Below are positions 12,101 to 27,100 of a stretch of 64,000 bases of DNA, one piece after another. The notes under the pieces are model-generated. The model had not been told where the DNA came from, searched no databases, and saw only the letters and a program-made list of their open reading frames with translations. Position 1 is the stretch's first letter; each line of letters opens with the position of its first letter. A program made the translations under genes and the position numbers. This DNA comes from Owenia fusiformis (lineage: Eukaryota > Annelida > Polychaeta > Sabellida > Oweniidae): positions 7,649,615 through 7,713,614 of the forward strand of contig CAIIXF020000012.1 of the NCBI GenBank assembly GCA_903813345.2. The letters are read 5' to 3'.

Positions 12101-15100
12101 TTTGGGCCAAAATTGTCAAATGTGAACCCACCCCCTGGAAATTTTTGAAAATTGAACCCCCCCTTGGCAAATCCTGGCTACGGGCCTGAAACATCTATAT
12201 GAAACTTCAGATCAATGTCTGTTAAATCTGATCCATGTTGTAAGATATATCAGTAAAATATACCAATCACTTATAATGCTGTCTAAATTGAGGAGTATGG
12301 AGAAGATGCCAAGTTATCTCGTCCAGATATCAATTGCAAAGGCCAAAGTTCCCTGGTCTACTTTAAAATGAGCATCTCTAAATAGGTGTTAGTATGCATT
12401 ACACCAGAACTTCTTACTGCTTGTTTTTACCTGTATTTCTTCATGGTTTATGGTTAGATAGAGGATTATCAGAAATTCATGGTATTTTTGGATTGATTTT
12501 CTCCTATTATAGAATTTATTGCAGTTGCAGTGATTTAACTAGGATTGCTTTTACCCTTTGTTTTGGTATGCTGGGGGTCAGAGCCTTTTAGTTCATTGGG
12601 TAAATAAAAATAAAAAGTTTTTACTGGGAAAAGTTTTGGTCAAATAAATTGATATTTCACTCTTTAAAGGGCAGGGTGCATGTTATTCTCACATTTTAAC
12701 AGGGTCCAGAGTGGTAATCGTAACACTAAGATACATCAAGATTTTTGTTTAAATTCAGCATCAACAATATAAAATCATTCTTTACTTTAATTTAGACAGC
12801 AAGTGGTTCTAATGAGATTCTTGATTTGAATCTCAGTAATTTAGTTCTGAAGTTTTAATTTAATATTTGCTTTCTGATAATGAGTTAAAGAAACCCTTAA
12901 ATTTTGGACTTTGTTTGATTTGTGGTCAATAAGTTACACATATAGTTTGATAATGAATGTGATAAATTAATATTTAAACCCTTGCACAAATCTTATACTT
13001 GATGTTCTTGCAGTTATATACAGTATATATCCAAATGATAACAAGATCCTTGTATGCTGATAAATGTCTCATATTTTATTTACATTAATTAAAGACTAAA
13101 GGGATATGGTCAAATTTAAATCCCTAAAGTTTAAGATCCCACTACTATGTCGTTTAACATTAACCACTTGATAGAACTGTTTTTTTTATGCAAAACCTGA
13201 TTTTACCCCTCCTCACTCTAACATGATTAATTTTCAGACAAAATAGTTTCATGAAAATATTCATATTTGGCTTGGCCGTCTCCTTATTACCAAAGTGAAA
13301 TGTAGTGAATATATTTGATGTCATGTCCATTTAAAATATTTAATTCCTGTTTTCATGATAGCTTGCATCTCAAATAGCTTGCAAAGAAGGTCATTTGGTG
13401 AACAGTTTTTGTTGAGAACAAGGTGATGATATTGGATTAAAGTAGATTAACTGGGTTAGAATACCTGGCTCTTTGATGAAACATAATCACAAATGTGCTA
13501 ATCTACTTTACAGGTAAAATCACAAGAGGGTCATGTTAGCTTTAAAAGAATGTGTTCCGCACTGTGTCTTTTAAAAAAAATTTAAAGTCGTCTAGGAGCC
13601 ATTATTCATGACGTGACTTACAAAATGTCAACACCTGGTTCAATTATAACATGCAGCAAAATTGTTATAGATTTGGAGGTAGAATGCGGACTGGTATAGC
13701 TGACTAGTTCAGTAAATGCTTCGGGGGAATTTTCAAATAGACGAAAACTATCTGTATTATAAGTATTCATTCTTGATGTTTTTAACTATTGATGGTGGCT
13801 CTGAGTCTAGCCTAGTTTTGAAGAAATAAGTTTTTATACCATCAAACCCACTAAATTCCCCTGAACAAGTGAAAGGGCAAGGGATGAGATTGCAGAACTA
13901 ATATATTGATATTCTTCAGTACTATAAGACTTAGTATCACCATGTGGCTGTCATTATTTAAAGCCCCTGAATATGGTTTTTTGAACAATAGATACTGAAA
14001 TACCTGTGTTGTTTACACTCACTTGTTAAACCTTTAGCGTGCTGCCGGCGGACGAGCCGCCGAGACTAAAATGTCTCTCACAACTGCCGGCGGACCCGTA
14101 CGCCCGATTTCAAACTTTTAAAAACTTTACTTTTTCGCGCCATTCGTATTGTCCAATTAGATTGCCCGATTTATTCAGTGCCTAACATGACTTCCTGTTG
14201 ACCTAGAAATGGCGATATTTCGAAAAATAATTCTCAATTCAACAATTTAAACAGTGTTTTAGTCGTTTTTAGTGAACGAATCGTACAAAATGGTGGACAA
14301 ATACGATCACAACGAAAATGTGGAGGAAATGGATTACCATTTCGAGCTCTTTAGGCTCTTGGAAGCCGATAACGGTCATCGAAAATAGAAACTAGAATAT
14401 TTTCTGAATTGAAAAATTGAACATTCGATCGCTGCAAATTCAGATTTGGATTCTGACCAGACGAAGAGGCGGAGCGGCGGATTCCGGAGGAGTATTCATG
14501 GTATATTTATGCCCAGTCGTGTTAATGTACGAAAAAATTCATGAGAACATTTTTTTTCATGAGCCAGGCCACTGTATCTTCCCTTTGTGAAAATTTTATC
14601 CAGATTCATTCAGTAGTTATTGAGATATTAATTATTTAGTCCAGGTATATCATTTTTGCACTCTTTGAAAAATAAGCCAGTTGCGTGGGATATATTTGCT
14701 GAAATAAGGCAGCATGGTAAAGGTTAAAGAAATATACTATTCACCAAATGCTTCTAAAGCTCGCTAGAGGTTAAGAAACTCATTTTTCTTTTTTTGAACT
14801 TTAACAATACTGTTACATTTTGCTCCGCTGGTGTTTTTCATTATGTTTACAAATAGAGATGAAATATTTTCAGAACTGCACCCATTGTAACTTCTAGTGT
14901 TTACTTACTGGATGCAGCATTGGAAAGAGAAACTTATATGAAGGAGTCTATGTCAACCTTACAGTCATGATCTTAATGTTGCATCTCGGATCGGATCTTA
15001 AAAAGAACTTTAAGAATAGATTCTTGCTGAAATCTTCATTATTAGACTTAATTACTATCCTCCCCTGGGCTAGGACATCTCTCAACTCTCTAGGGTCCTG

Positions 15101-18100
15101 GAATTTTATTTCTGTGGTATCTTTGAGTATTCAAGATTTAATACATAAGTCTCCCTTTGATAGTGTAGCAGTGATGAGTGAAAATACTTGAGCTCTGTGA
15201 TTAGCTTGATATTCTGACTTGTATTGCGAAATCCAATTCACATTTGCATCAGATATTTGCTGGTATATATTTACACTGAAATTTCACTTGTGATACTTAA
15301 TAACACTTTAGTATTTCCAATACTTGCACAATAGTCAATAATTTATGATTGTGCCTTATTAATGTTCAGTTCAGGGGAATTTTTTATTTTGAAATTCAGG
15401 TACAATAAGTAAACCATTCACTTGAATTTGATTTGACATATTGATGGTTTGTGTTTAGAAAATCTTAATGAAGTATCCCTTTCAATGTCACGTTTCCTAA
15501 AAATGTATTTGCTGATTTTTTTTATTTGCGACTTAATACCAGTATGCTACAGCTAGATTTAAAGGATTATTTCTAGCTGGGAGTGTAGAATACATGAACT
15601 CAAACTACATGTATATGTGTATCAAAGAGTAAACAAGATAACTTAATAAGTGCAAGGTATTGATGAATACATAAAGTTCTATGAATTCAGTTCTGGTTGG
15701 TTATCTGGACTTTGACTCTTCAATTTCTGACTTATTCAGCGAGATATACCTCTTCCTCAGAGTATAGATCACATGAAATCAAACTATTTAAAAGGGTAAA
15801 GATAATTTGTAGTAAATCTGTCTTGAGATTCTCCTTTAGTAATTAGGCTCATCTAAACCACAGGATAAGACAAGATGGAAACCAAGGCTGTGAATTGATT
15901 TTCAGTTCAGTTTACCCTTGCAGTGAAATGACTTTTATGTTCTCAATTACTGACTGAAAAATGACTCTAAGTGGCCAATGTTCCATTCATTTCTTATGTC
16001 TGTTTTCTTTGCACTACTTTATTTCAGAGACATGTATTTTGATTGAGTCTATTTTAGAAGGGATATTAAACTGGTATCTTGAATACGCATTGAAATTATA
16101 TAGGAAATCTATATAGCCAATATGCTTTAGATACTTTACTGTGCTATTCTTTCTTTTTTGTGGGCGTCTCCTCTTTTTTCTTGCGATTTTTTGTCACAGA
16201 ATGAATTTGAACTTGTTGATTGAGGAAAAGACTCATTTAAGATACAATCCTTCTACTTGCCATATCTCTTCAAATAGTGGAAATACTGTATATTCCATGT
16301 CTTACCGATTTTCCAAAAATTAAGTAGAACAAAGAACCTTTTAAGGTGTAATATTTCTGTATTTCCGAATCATAATTTTGTCGTGGAATATTATTTTTTC
16401 GGTATTGTTTCAATATCTGCGATTGATTCAGATACATCTTTGATCATTCAAGGAGAAACTGATAATCATCACATCTTTCAGCTTTGTATCGACTGCAGTT
16501 CAATCTAAGACTGAAAATAGGAATGCTCTGGATCTCAGAGGCTAGTAGGTGAACTGAAGCCAATTCTTGTAAAGGGTAGAAAAGGAATAGAGCTCCTTTG
16601 TCTCTTGTCCTGTAGCCAGTAATTCTAATTAATAAACCAGTTGTTTGAGAAAGGAAGTAACTCCTAACTGATGTCTGTTGGGCTAATTATAACTGTCACA
16701 TATGGTCTTTGGTAAGTTCAAGGTATATATGACATATCTTGGTCCATGTGGAGAAGATTCCATCTGTTGGTTTTACTTCAGGCTTCTGGTGCTTTATGTG
16801 GTTTTGAAATCTGAGGTCTTTGGCCATGTGCTAAGGCTAGCAGAAATTATATATTTGTTTTATCTACATGTATGGTACTGGGGTTTCTTTTAGCAGTAGG
16901 TGAGTTGTTTTGTTTGGTGCATCATATTTAGTTTTTCACTCTCCATTGTTCCCAGAGAAATAATAATTTTTAAGCTCAGCATTTTAAGTTTTTGTAATTT
17001 TTTTTATTGAAAGTTCTGAATTGATTCTAGCTACTGTGACAAAGAACAGTCATTTTTGGAGAGCTCTCACCATATGGATTCAGTTGTAAAGCTATGAAAC
17101 AAAGAACTAATTTAATGGTTATGATTTTAAGTGTCAAATCTTGATTCAAGTGTCTCCGATAAACACATTAATTTCCCGATTAAGTTATATGTCTGGAAAA
17201 CAGAATAAAAATATAAATGGATAAACTGACATGAAGGTGAACCTAACATCATTAAAATGTCCTTAAAATCAACTCCTAATGCTTTTTTTGTGGTTGTCAT
17301 GCCCGAATGTATTTTGTAGGTGACACTGGAAGACATTCAAACAATGTAAGGTTGTATCCTACTTGTTTCCCAAGTCTGAAAATGTTACAGTTACTACGTG
17401 ACTATCACATCTAAATTATTCACATTTAACGGCTTACGTGACATTGTTACAACATAAAAATTCCATAAATATTTTTTTCTTTTGAACTATATTCCATTTA
17501 AGATGTGATGTTTTATTACCACATGTCTGGTGTATTCTCGTATTACATTACAAAATGTTATAACCTTGAAAATAAATGTTTGTTTTCTGCAATTAAGAAA
17601 ATCAATGTCAGAGTGAACAGTAACTGTAACACAGATCTAGTTAAAGGTTATTTATGACTCGGAAATATGGTTAGAATATATGTAAGTGTTGTACTTGTAG
17701 TAGAATCACTCTGGGCATTGAAATAATAGCCATAAGGAAACACATAAAGAAACACATGATAGAGATAATAGACCGGCATTCAATGGTGTTATTTGTTGTG
17801 GCCTTATTTGAAGGCAAGTTGCAGTGAGTTCATGTGAATGACATTGCAGTGTTCTTTGGCATATCATTTGTCCTTCAGGATCCAGTATACTGTTACCCTT
17901 TTCAATCTTTAAATAAGAGATACACTGACATAGGTCTTTAAAAGAGAGATTCACCTACATGAAGTTGTCATCACTGGCCTCTAGTAGCAAGGTAGCAAAC
18001 AAGTACCCTTTTGAATCTATCTTTAAAAAATATCTTCATTGGCCTCTACTCTAGGTAGCATGATAGCAAACAAGCATCCTTTCTTTAAAAGAGATGTTCA

Positions 18101-21100
18101 TCTGCAATTTTTGTATTATTTTTTATGATGGTACCAGTCATTCTGAGTTATCATAGTTTCTCTTTATCTAAAGCAAGGAATAGTTCTGGCTTTGGATGGA
18201 TTACACTATTGGTACTGGTAGTTATTATGATTATATATCATGCATTGATATGAGGGAGATGAAATGTAGGGGCATGGTGATACACAGTCATTATACCAGA
18301 TCCAAAATATCTAGAGATACCTAATTTATTGGTACTATAGATAGAATGAGGTTTAGCCTTACTAAAATACAATATTATCTAGCATTAAGTATATATGTGC
18401 TCTTGAAGGTTAAAGAAAGAAGGTGGTCTAAATATGCTCTATGTGATTATTTTTGAGTGCAGAATTCTGTTCAGTTTTCAAAATACTTTCGTAATACTTT
18501 CATAATTGTTTACTTAACTGGATTTAACACAAGGATATTGTGAAATAGATGCCTGTTGGTATCCTTGCACAATAAAGACTGTATTAAATCTCAATAAAGA
18601 CTTGTATAAATCTCTGCCTATACCGCAAAAGAGTTGGTACATGATGGTTAGAGTAGAAGAGGGGGAGGGGGGGCATCCCAGTGACTTAATACACGATAAA
18701 GCATGCAGTGCCCAGTGCCTTCATTGATTTGGGGATCCCTTCAAATACATATTTGATAAAGAGTGTCAGTCTGTAAACAAAATCCACTTTAAATTTATTT
18801 AATCTTGTAATAATTGTAGAACTTGAAAAGTGAATAAACACAAGGGGGTCTAAAGATGCATATATTGAATTGTAATTTCAGTAGAATAAGCTCGTAACAG
18901 TTGCATTAAATCAGAAGTTACATGTTAATACTAATCCTCCCCTTCACTATTTCCATTGATTTATGTCGTATTCTAACCAGATTTTGGCATAAATCAATTT
19001 GTCTCTCCTCCAGTCTATTAGTTTATCACTAACAAGTTAGAGACAATTTTCTCTTTAAGAGGGATATTCACGTTAGCCTAATTCATAGCTTGAAGGATGG
19101 GACGTCAGTGAGTATTATATTCAAAGCCCGTAGCTTACTTCCTTGCAAAAGCCCCCCCCCCCTTGGTGAAAGCTTGCTACAGGCAAGTAAATTGTGTAGA
19201 ATGTTGACTAAATAATGCCTCGTCTCGTAACAACGACCATAATAATGTTTATGTTACAGCAAAGTGACAAAAAAAATTTACTGGTTTATCTGTTTTGGTT
19301 ATTTTAGTTTCAAACTAATAATATGACAGGAACTGATATAACGCAATAATCTTTTACAAACAGTGGATGTCCCCCACCCATTCTGTTTCTCCTAAACATG
19401 ATGAATAAAATGGTGGAAGACTAGTTTCCCATCCTGCTTCAAAATGTTTGATTAACACTAAAGTTTAAAAATATCATAATATTAAAACATCGAAAAATAG
19501 CAATTTGTGTTCTATGCCTATATTAAAATACCAAGCCTAATTTCCATGATTGAAATGATAACATGCAAATTTGCATCCATGATATTTATTTCCCTAATTA
19601 TGTTTTAATCAGATATATTTTCTGTACTTCCAGAAGACATTGAACCTATGCAAGTAGACTCACCCCCCTCTGAACTGAGCGGCCAAAGTAGCGATGAGCC
19701 CTCAACACCCCCATCTGATTGTGATGACCCCCCTATGGAAACCCTTACAGCCCCCATAATAAACAAAAACACAACATTAGGTGATAATGCTGACTCTAAA
19801 GATGATGATATAAAGACAGTCAGCAATGATGGCAAAGAAGTTGTAATGATACAGGACACTGGTTTTACTGTGCAAGTACAAAGCCCAAATGCTGAACCAT
19901 TTGATCTACCAGTAAGTAGAATGTTTTCTTTTTTACCAACTCTAGTCACCCCCCCTGCATTTTTCACCTCAACAAGAATGTGAGGTAGAGAAGGGGAGGC
20001 GGGGAGGGAAGAGTGGGTGCTAAAACTCACTATCTGGCTGAATTTCAGATTAACTAGGGTGTTTTTTCGTTATGTGTAAGGTTACATACAGATAGTCTCG
20101 CCTTAAGCTCTTATTACTCCCTCTATACATATTACCTCCACAAGGTTGTGAAGTAGAGAAAGGGGGGGGGGGGGGGTTATGGAGGCAGAGACTCACTGTC
20201 AGACTAGCTTCCAGAATCCAGATTATGCCATGTGGTATTTGTCTTAAATTGTGTATCTCCCACATTCTGTAAGAGGCCCTTAGAGGGGGTGAACAATGAC
20301 TCTGCAAAAATGTACATGGCATAATGTCTGTTCTTTTTGCCGTGAATATTTATGGAATTACAAATCTCCATTACTGATTTAGAAAATCTCTAATTCACTC
20401 AAAGCCCAAGTTCTACCCCCCCCCTCTATTATGTCTCTGCTATAGCCTTTGATAAAGATACATGTTTTCTATTTCTTTCATTGATCGATTCAATGTGCAC
20501 TTCATTTAATGTACCAATTATCTAGTAGTAAAGCCTAATATAGTGTACATAATAAATCAAAAAGAAATCTAGAATAGCAATTAGTCTAACAGTTCCACTT
20601 TGGCTATCTTATGTAGTTCAATATGTGCTATATATAGTGATAGACTAGTAATTTTGGGTTATTGCATAGGGGCTTGCGTAATGCAAACATACCATCAATA
20701 ACTTAGTTAAGAATGAAATACTTCACAATGTTGAGATATGACGAGGGTATACCTGTTTCAGGGGCATGTGGATTTTATCTACATTTTAAGTTATCCAAAT
20801 ATATTAAATGTATAACAAAAAGAACCCAAACCGGTTACTGGAGGTGAATGTTATCAAAGCATATTAAATGAAAAGGATATAATCATGATGTGTGACGTAG
20901 GCATAAACTCTTCGCCTGACTGCTAACCCCATTCCACTCAGTAAAGATAAATTGGGAATGGGGGGGGGGGGGAGACGTACCCTTCTTGATGCAATACAAA
21001 TCTGCTAAATCAGTATAGGGCTACCTGTATTTATTTTTAACAAACTTTGATTCAGAGGATTGGGCAGTTGTATATCAATGCTCTATAAATGGACTTGCTA

Positions 21101-24100
21101 GCTTAAAATATAAATTGTGTCAATGAAGGCTTGACATGTGTTCAAAGTTTAAGAACCCAAAGTTGCAAAAATGTTAACTCAGAGTCTACTATGACCTTGT
21201 AGTATTTGAGACTGGCTGATAACCATGTTACCTGAAGGACATTTAGTACAGATCTAAGACAGCGTTTTAATAAATCAAGATGATAGAATTGTCACTATCC
21301 TTTTCAATAGTCAGGTTTTGCTTCTTAAATGAAAAGTTGCATCTATAACAGGGGTAATCCTGGAAATCAAGAGGGGGAGGTCGGGAGGGGAATAAAGAAA
21401 AGTTAGGTTCAATTTAAAAAATAATTCCCAGTTATGTCAATCTGTTAACTAAATACCCCTGTGGGAAGTAAGATAATGCCATGTACTTGTAAAAACAACT
21501 TGACACTGGTCAAATGCCTGGGCATGATAACAATGCAATCGGACTCGTGGACAAATCGTTGCATCCCCAGCGATGCTTTGTGTCTGTTTGACTTCACTTT
21601 TTTGAATAGTCTGCAAACATTTGCACAGAGTGTTTTGAAGGTGTATGGACAAAATCTGACAAAGTATGGATGGGTAAATCTTTTTAAATTTACCTCCCTT
21701 TGCACTCCAATTCCTCTCCATGACAACCAATAGGAAATTAAGATGAAGTGTGGGAGGAGGGGGGGGGGGGCTTCAGTCACTAAATGTTACATGAATATCT
21801 CTACACAATTCACACACTACTACATATAAAAATCTTAAGTTTGTATTATTTGCATATACAACTTCACTTTGTTTGAACAGTGATAACTATTGTGAAATTA
21901 CACTGATATAAATCATATTTTATATTGCAAAATATTTATCTGTTATTCAAGACATAAGTTGTCAGCTGCAATAAACACTTTTAGATTAACAATAAATGAA
22001 AACTATAATAATGTTTATTGCTGAAATACTTGAGTAAAATTGTTTGTTCTGAGTATGTGTTTTTTGTGGATGGAATTTGGTGGTTGATGTTCGGCAGTTG
22101 GTGTTCGGCAGTTGTTGATCAGTGGTTGACGCATCTGTAATGAATGGCATGTGGTGACATTTTGCATGTTAATGCCTAGGCCTTGTTATTAACTCAGAAG
22201 GCAAATTATTTATTTGTTTTTAAGTCAACATGAAAAGTTGAAGAGTGAAATATGATCTGTATTACTCCAAGGTAATCTGGTCTTACCTGGAAGTACATAG
22301 GGCAATATGAAGTGTTAATGGAAATACAAGATTAAGATATATGTGCCCTTAGTATAAGACATAGTAGTATTCTGTTTACTATTGCTTAAAGTGAAATGAA
22401 AAGATATAAGGAACAGTTCCAGGGCTAAGGTAAAATACCAAAATTAGAAAAACAAAATACAGTAAAAGCAAAAGCAAGTCCAATCACCTAAACATTGCAT
22501 GGGGGTATAGCCCAGCTTTCAGTCAGGGGGGGTGTGATCGCCCAAATTTTTTTTGATTTTCAGTCCGGGGGGATGCGATCATTGCATAAGCGAGCAAAAA
22601 AAATTGGTTGTTCGCACCCATTGCACCCATTCGATTGAATTTACTACTGGTCTTACAAATGCTTTAGAATCATGCTGACTGAATTCCAGAACACCTTGTC
22701 CATTATTTCCTTGTCTGATATCAAGGTATTTTGTAAACATCTCTAAATGCGAGTGGACACCATTGCCAACACTGATAACTTTAGAGATGTTTAACTTATC
22801 AAAACCTGGCACATTATATTATTGACCTGATATTGTTTTGCAATAATGTACCTATATTCTGAGGCTGTTGCTACATAAGTCTGAACTAAGTGGGCTTTTA
22901 TAATCTATTGCGTAATGATTTATGTAACATTACAGGGTATGAAAGTCAGATAAGGTCACTTGCTAGACTGCTTTTATAACTGAGCAAATCCCTTGCAAAT
23001 GTATTATTTAGATCCAATAAAGGAACATAATGTAGTTTTGCATCAGTTTCTGGTTTTTATGGCACCCCCATAAGTGGCAACATATTGTTAAAGTATTTTT
23101 GACCGTGGTCCACAGTTGGTGTTTGGTGTTCAGTGGTTGCTGTTTGGTGTTCGATATCTGGGACAAATGGCAGGTGGTGATATTTTGCATGTTAATGCCT
23201 TGTATTTCTTTACTGTCTATAGTATCCTCAATGCAAGTATGAGGGAGAGAGTAGAACTGAAGGGGGTTGGAGGGATGGGGTAGGGGGCATAGTGCAATAT
23301 TAATCAAAAGTATAATTTAAATTAAAAAGTACAATTTAAAAAAGTACAATATTCCCAGCAATGAATATGTTACATTTTGGCATAAATCTATTTGAATTTT
23401 CATAACTTTTGTCTCTATCAGATATACACATGGTTGCACCAGAGCTTTAGCAATTAATGACGTGTTTTTGTATTTTGATTATAAATCATATTGATTGCTA
23501 GGTTAGTGCTAGAGAATGGCATGTTTTCAATGTATGGGTAATACCATATACATAATTCACAGTTAGTGCCAAGATGGGTAAGCACACCTAGAAGAGAACA
23601 GAGAATTATTGAAGAAGTTTCTGCATTCAGAACATAGTCCAGTGAGACCTTGGAATTCTATCCCTCTACCTGTAAATAAGGGATATTGAACTGGTCATAT
23701 GGTTTCTCAAAACCTGAGTTGAAATCTGAATGAATGGAATAAATTCTTGTATTCTATGTAGGAAAACATACAGTGAGGGTATTCCCTTATCGCCTTTGAT
23801 CAATTTTCTTCTTTTACCTGTAGTTTTTCATGTTTTCCATGAAAATTGCTCAAAAACTTAGTCCCATGTTATGTTACTTTATTTACAGGCAGTATGGGTC
23901 TCATCTGCTTCCATACATCATACAAGATCAGTTCTGGCCCTTTTGTAAAATGTCATGGTTCCCATGCTCTAACATGAAAAATAGAGTGAAATGAATGAAA
24001 CCAGCAAGGAATTGAGAAAATTGACATGTGTACAATTTGGAATTAAAAAAATAGATATACATGTATATTGTTATTAAGAAAGGGGGTTAAAATCACTTGA

Positions 24101-27100
24101 TCAAAATATTATTTGAGCATAGATGTCTAACATTTGACTATGATTGACAGAGGAACTAATGTACATTTGAAAAATGAATACCAAATGTATTCATTAGTCC
24201 ATCATCACTGGTAATAACAGGTCATTAACTTTAACAGGATTTTTGGAGTCATTTCTGATTTTAAGTAAAGTGAAAATGATTTTAGTATTTGAATAATAAA
24301 TATAGTGAGGAATTTTTTAGGCTCCCTGTTATTCGCAACCAGGTTGTGACATTTTGTCACAAAAACCTTGTCTTCTTTTTCTGTAAATTGAAGTATTTGT
24401 ATGTTATGATTCATGTTCAATATGCTTTATTTTGAATAAATGCAATGCCTCATTGTTATTGTTATTGTCATGCCCATCGCATAAAATGAGTTTCCCTATA
24501 TTTCCAGGTCAGCTCCATGGAGCTCGTACAGGAGATCCACCAGGTGCTCATGGACAGAGAAGACACATGCCACAGGACTTGTTTCTCATTACAAGTCGAT
24601 GGCGTCACAATGGACAACTTTGCTGAATTGAAGAGCATTGAAAACCTCAATGAAAAGTCACTTATAAAAGTTATAGAAGGTGAGTTGTAATTTTCTAAGC
24701 CATTTGATATATTTAAAGGAATAACATAAATGATATTGAAAATTGCATCCAAAACTGGTTGACAATCATCAATATACCATTGCATTCAGACTTGATGAAG
24801 GGAGGCGGGTATCATAATGTTGGTTCACATAAAGATCAATGAAGAATGAAATTCTAGCCAAGGGCACCGAATCATTAATGTCTCTGGCCTTTGTCACCAT
24901 GCATAACTGTTGACATTTGGTATTTGATATCTGTACCATATTGTTACAATCCCAACAATTTACACTTACACCAGGTGGTTACACATTATCTTATTAATGC
25001 CTTTGATCCATTACCTTATTTTCTAGAGCCTTACACAGTCAGAGAGGCCAGGATACATGTAAGACATTTACGTGACCTGCTTAAGTCAGTGGACAACGCA
25101 GACTCTTACAATGGAGTTGACTGCAATTCTCTCTCATTTCTTAATGTTGTATATTTTGACTTTATTTTCTAGAGCCTTACACAGTCAGAGAGGCCAGAAT
25201 ACATGTAAGACATTTACGTGACCTGCTTAAGTCAGTGGATAACGCAGACTCTTACAATGGAGTTGACTGCAATTCTCTCTCATTTCTTAATGTTGTCACA
25301 GATGGAGATATTCTAGGTAAGAGGAATGTTTCCAATGTAATACTACATACAGGCCCATTTAATAGGCATTTGTGGATACTTGAATTAACACTTCTCATTC
25401 TCAATTTTGAAAATACATGTATAATTCTGATTTTCTTATCTTTTTTTAAAACAGTTTCTGAATACATGTAAAAAAGATTATTTCTCGAATTCAAATTTAG
25501 AAATACCATATCTTGATTTTCCAAGATAAAGATCTGAGAGTTATTAAATGGGAGGGTTTGGATAAAGGGTATATCCTGAAGGAAATCCAATATGTCTATA
25601 TTCCTGCATGTAATTCACCTATAACATATATATTTGCTTTTTCACATGTTACAGATAAGAAAAAGGCGAAGCCAGATTCCATGGACTGTACGCCACCAGA
25701 TTACATTATGCCCGGCAGTAAAGAGCGCCCTCTATTACCATTACACCCTACCATCAAAGATGGCAAGGTCAGTAGCAAGAAACATTTAATGGTTATTCTT
25801 ATGCATATAATGATGGTTGAAAAAATTGATCATCAAAATAGCTAGAAAAATTTAATGAAATTACCATAAATAAAAGAATGTGTTATACAATATTATTAAA
25901 TTGATTTTTCAAGTAAAATATTTACTGTTTCCAACACGGAAATTAATTAGGGATTAATTTGAACATCAGATCAGCTCTGTTGTTCATTTTCAATGCAATT
26001 TCCTTTGAGCTAAAGATGCTGGTTTGTAAATTAATAATTCTTTTACAACACCCTAGGTCCCAGCATGCCTTAAAGTATTGACATACAGTGGATGGAATCC
26101 CCCACCAGGCAACAGGAGAATGCATGGTATGTAGTTCCTGATTGATCAGTTTAATTTACCTCTCAGCTTTGATTAGTAAGGGAATTATAATTTTAAACTA
26201 TACCCTTTCGATTTCATTTCAAAATATCATGTAACTTTTTATTAAAATGAAGTCTTCAGAAAAGCTTTTAAAGACTTTTACTCTATTTTCTATTTTTATT
26301 TGTGCATTGTTTCACCACTGTGGTGACATATTGGTAAAGTCTCCAACTTTTTTGAACAGTGTTCGAAAGTTTCTGTTTGGCAGTTGATGCTTGGCAGTCA
26401 ACAAATATAACAAATGGCAGGTTAATGTCTTGTTATTAATTGAAATAAAACACTCTTCCAGGTGATCTTTTATACCTCAACATAGTTACATTAGAAGACA
26501 AACGCTATTACATCACAAGCTCAACAAGAGGCTTCTATGTCAACCTGTAAGTTGGATTCATTTTTTGTAATCATTTATCTCATAATAATAGATACACTGA
26601 TTCAAATAATAAAGTTTAAAGATGTAACAGGACACTTGGTCATGAATTCATACAATTTTGCACCTGTGTTCAAAGCTGTAGCTAGTGGCACTTTAAGAGT
26701 AGACTTACAAAACACATAACCTGTCTATTACAATATTATAATGATCATGGCAAAATCCATTTGGAGAAACCCACATAGGGCAATATTCGAAAAAGAGAAA
26801 CACAGACCTTATGTGCCACATTTTAATTTTTATCACACTGCAGCGATCTCCCGAGCATTAAAGCAAGTGGGCACAGCACCCCCCTGACATTTTAAAAACA
26901 GACTTGCACCCACCTGAAAATCCAATTGCACCAACTTGAAAATGAGAAAAATCATGAAAAATTCTCACTTGTTGCATATCTTGACCAATTTTTGTATGAA
27001 TTGTGAAAATGAAAATTTTGCACCCACATGAGAAAAAATTCTGTGGAGAACATTGCTTTGAAAAGTGCTATATTGTCATCATTTTGTGCTGCTGGTTGTG

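Larger units (their letters stand above)
19912..24507. other. CLUH intron 2, repeats and G runs, no gene seen
   Basis: A 4.6 kb intron with G runs of 12-15 bases (about 20162, 20960, 21761), two copies of a dispersed repeat (22066 and 23055) and a small hairpin at 24151-24200 whose arms are GGAACTAATGTACATTTG and CAAATGTATTCATTAGTCC. Overlapping open frames on both strands at 21445-21780 lack coding features. Confidence 0.55.

Noticed and set aside
19605-20030. 141-residue minus-strand frame over CLUH exon 2
   Set aside because: Antisense shadow of a coding exon and its flanks.
21445-21780. Overlapping frames on both strands within CLUH intron 2
   Set aside because: No family motif, no splice context and openness on several frames at once, which indicates chance.
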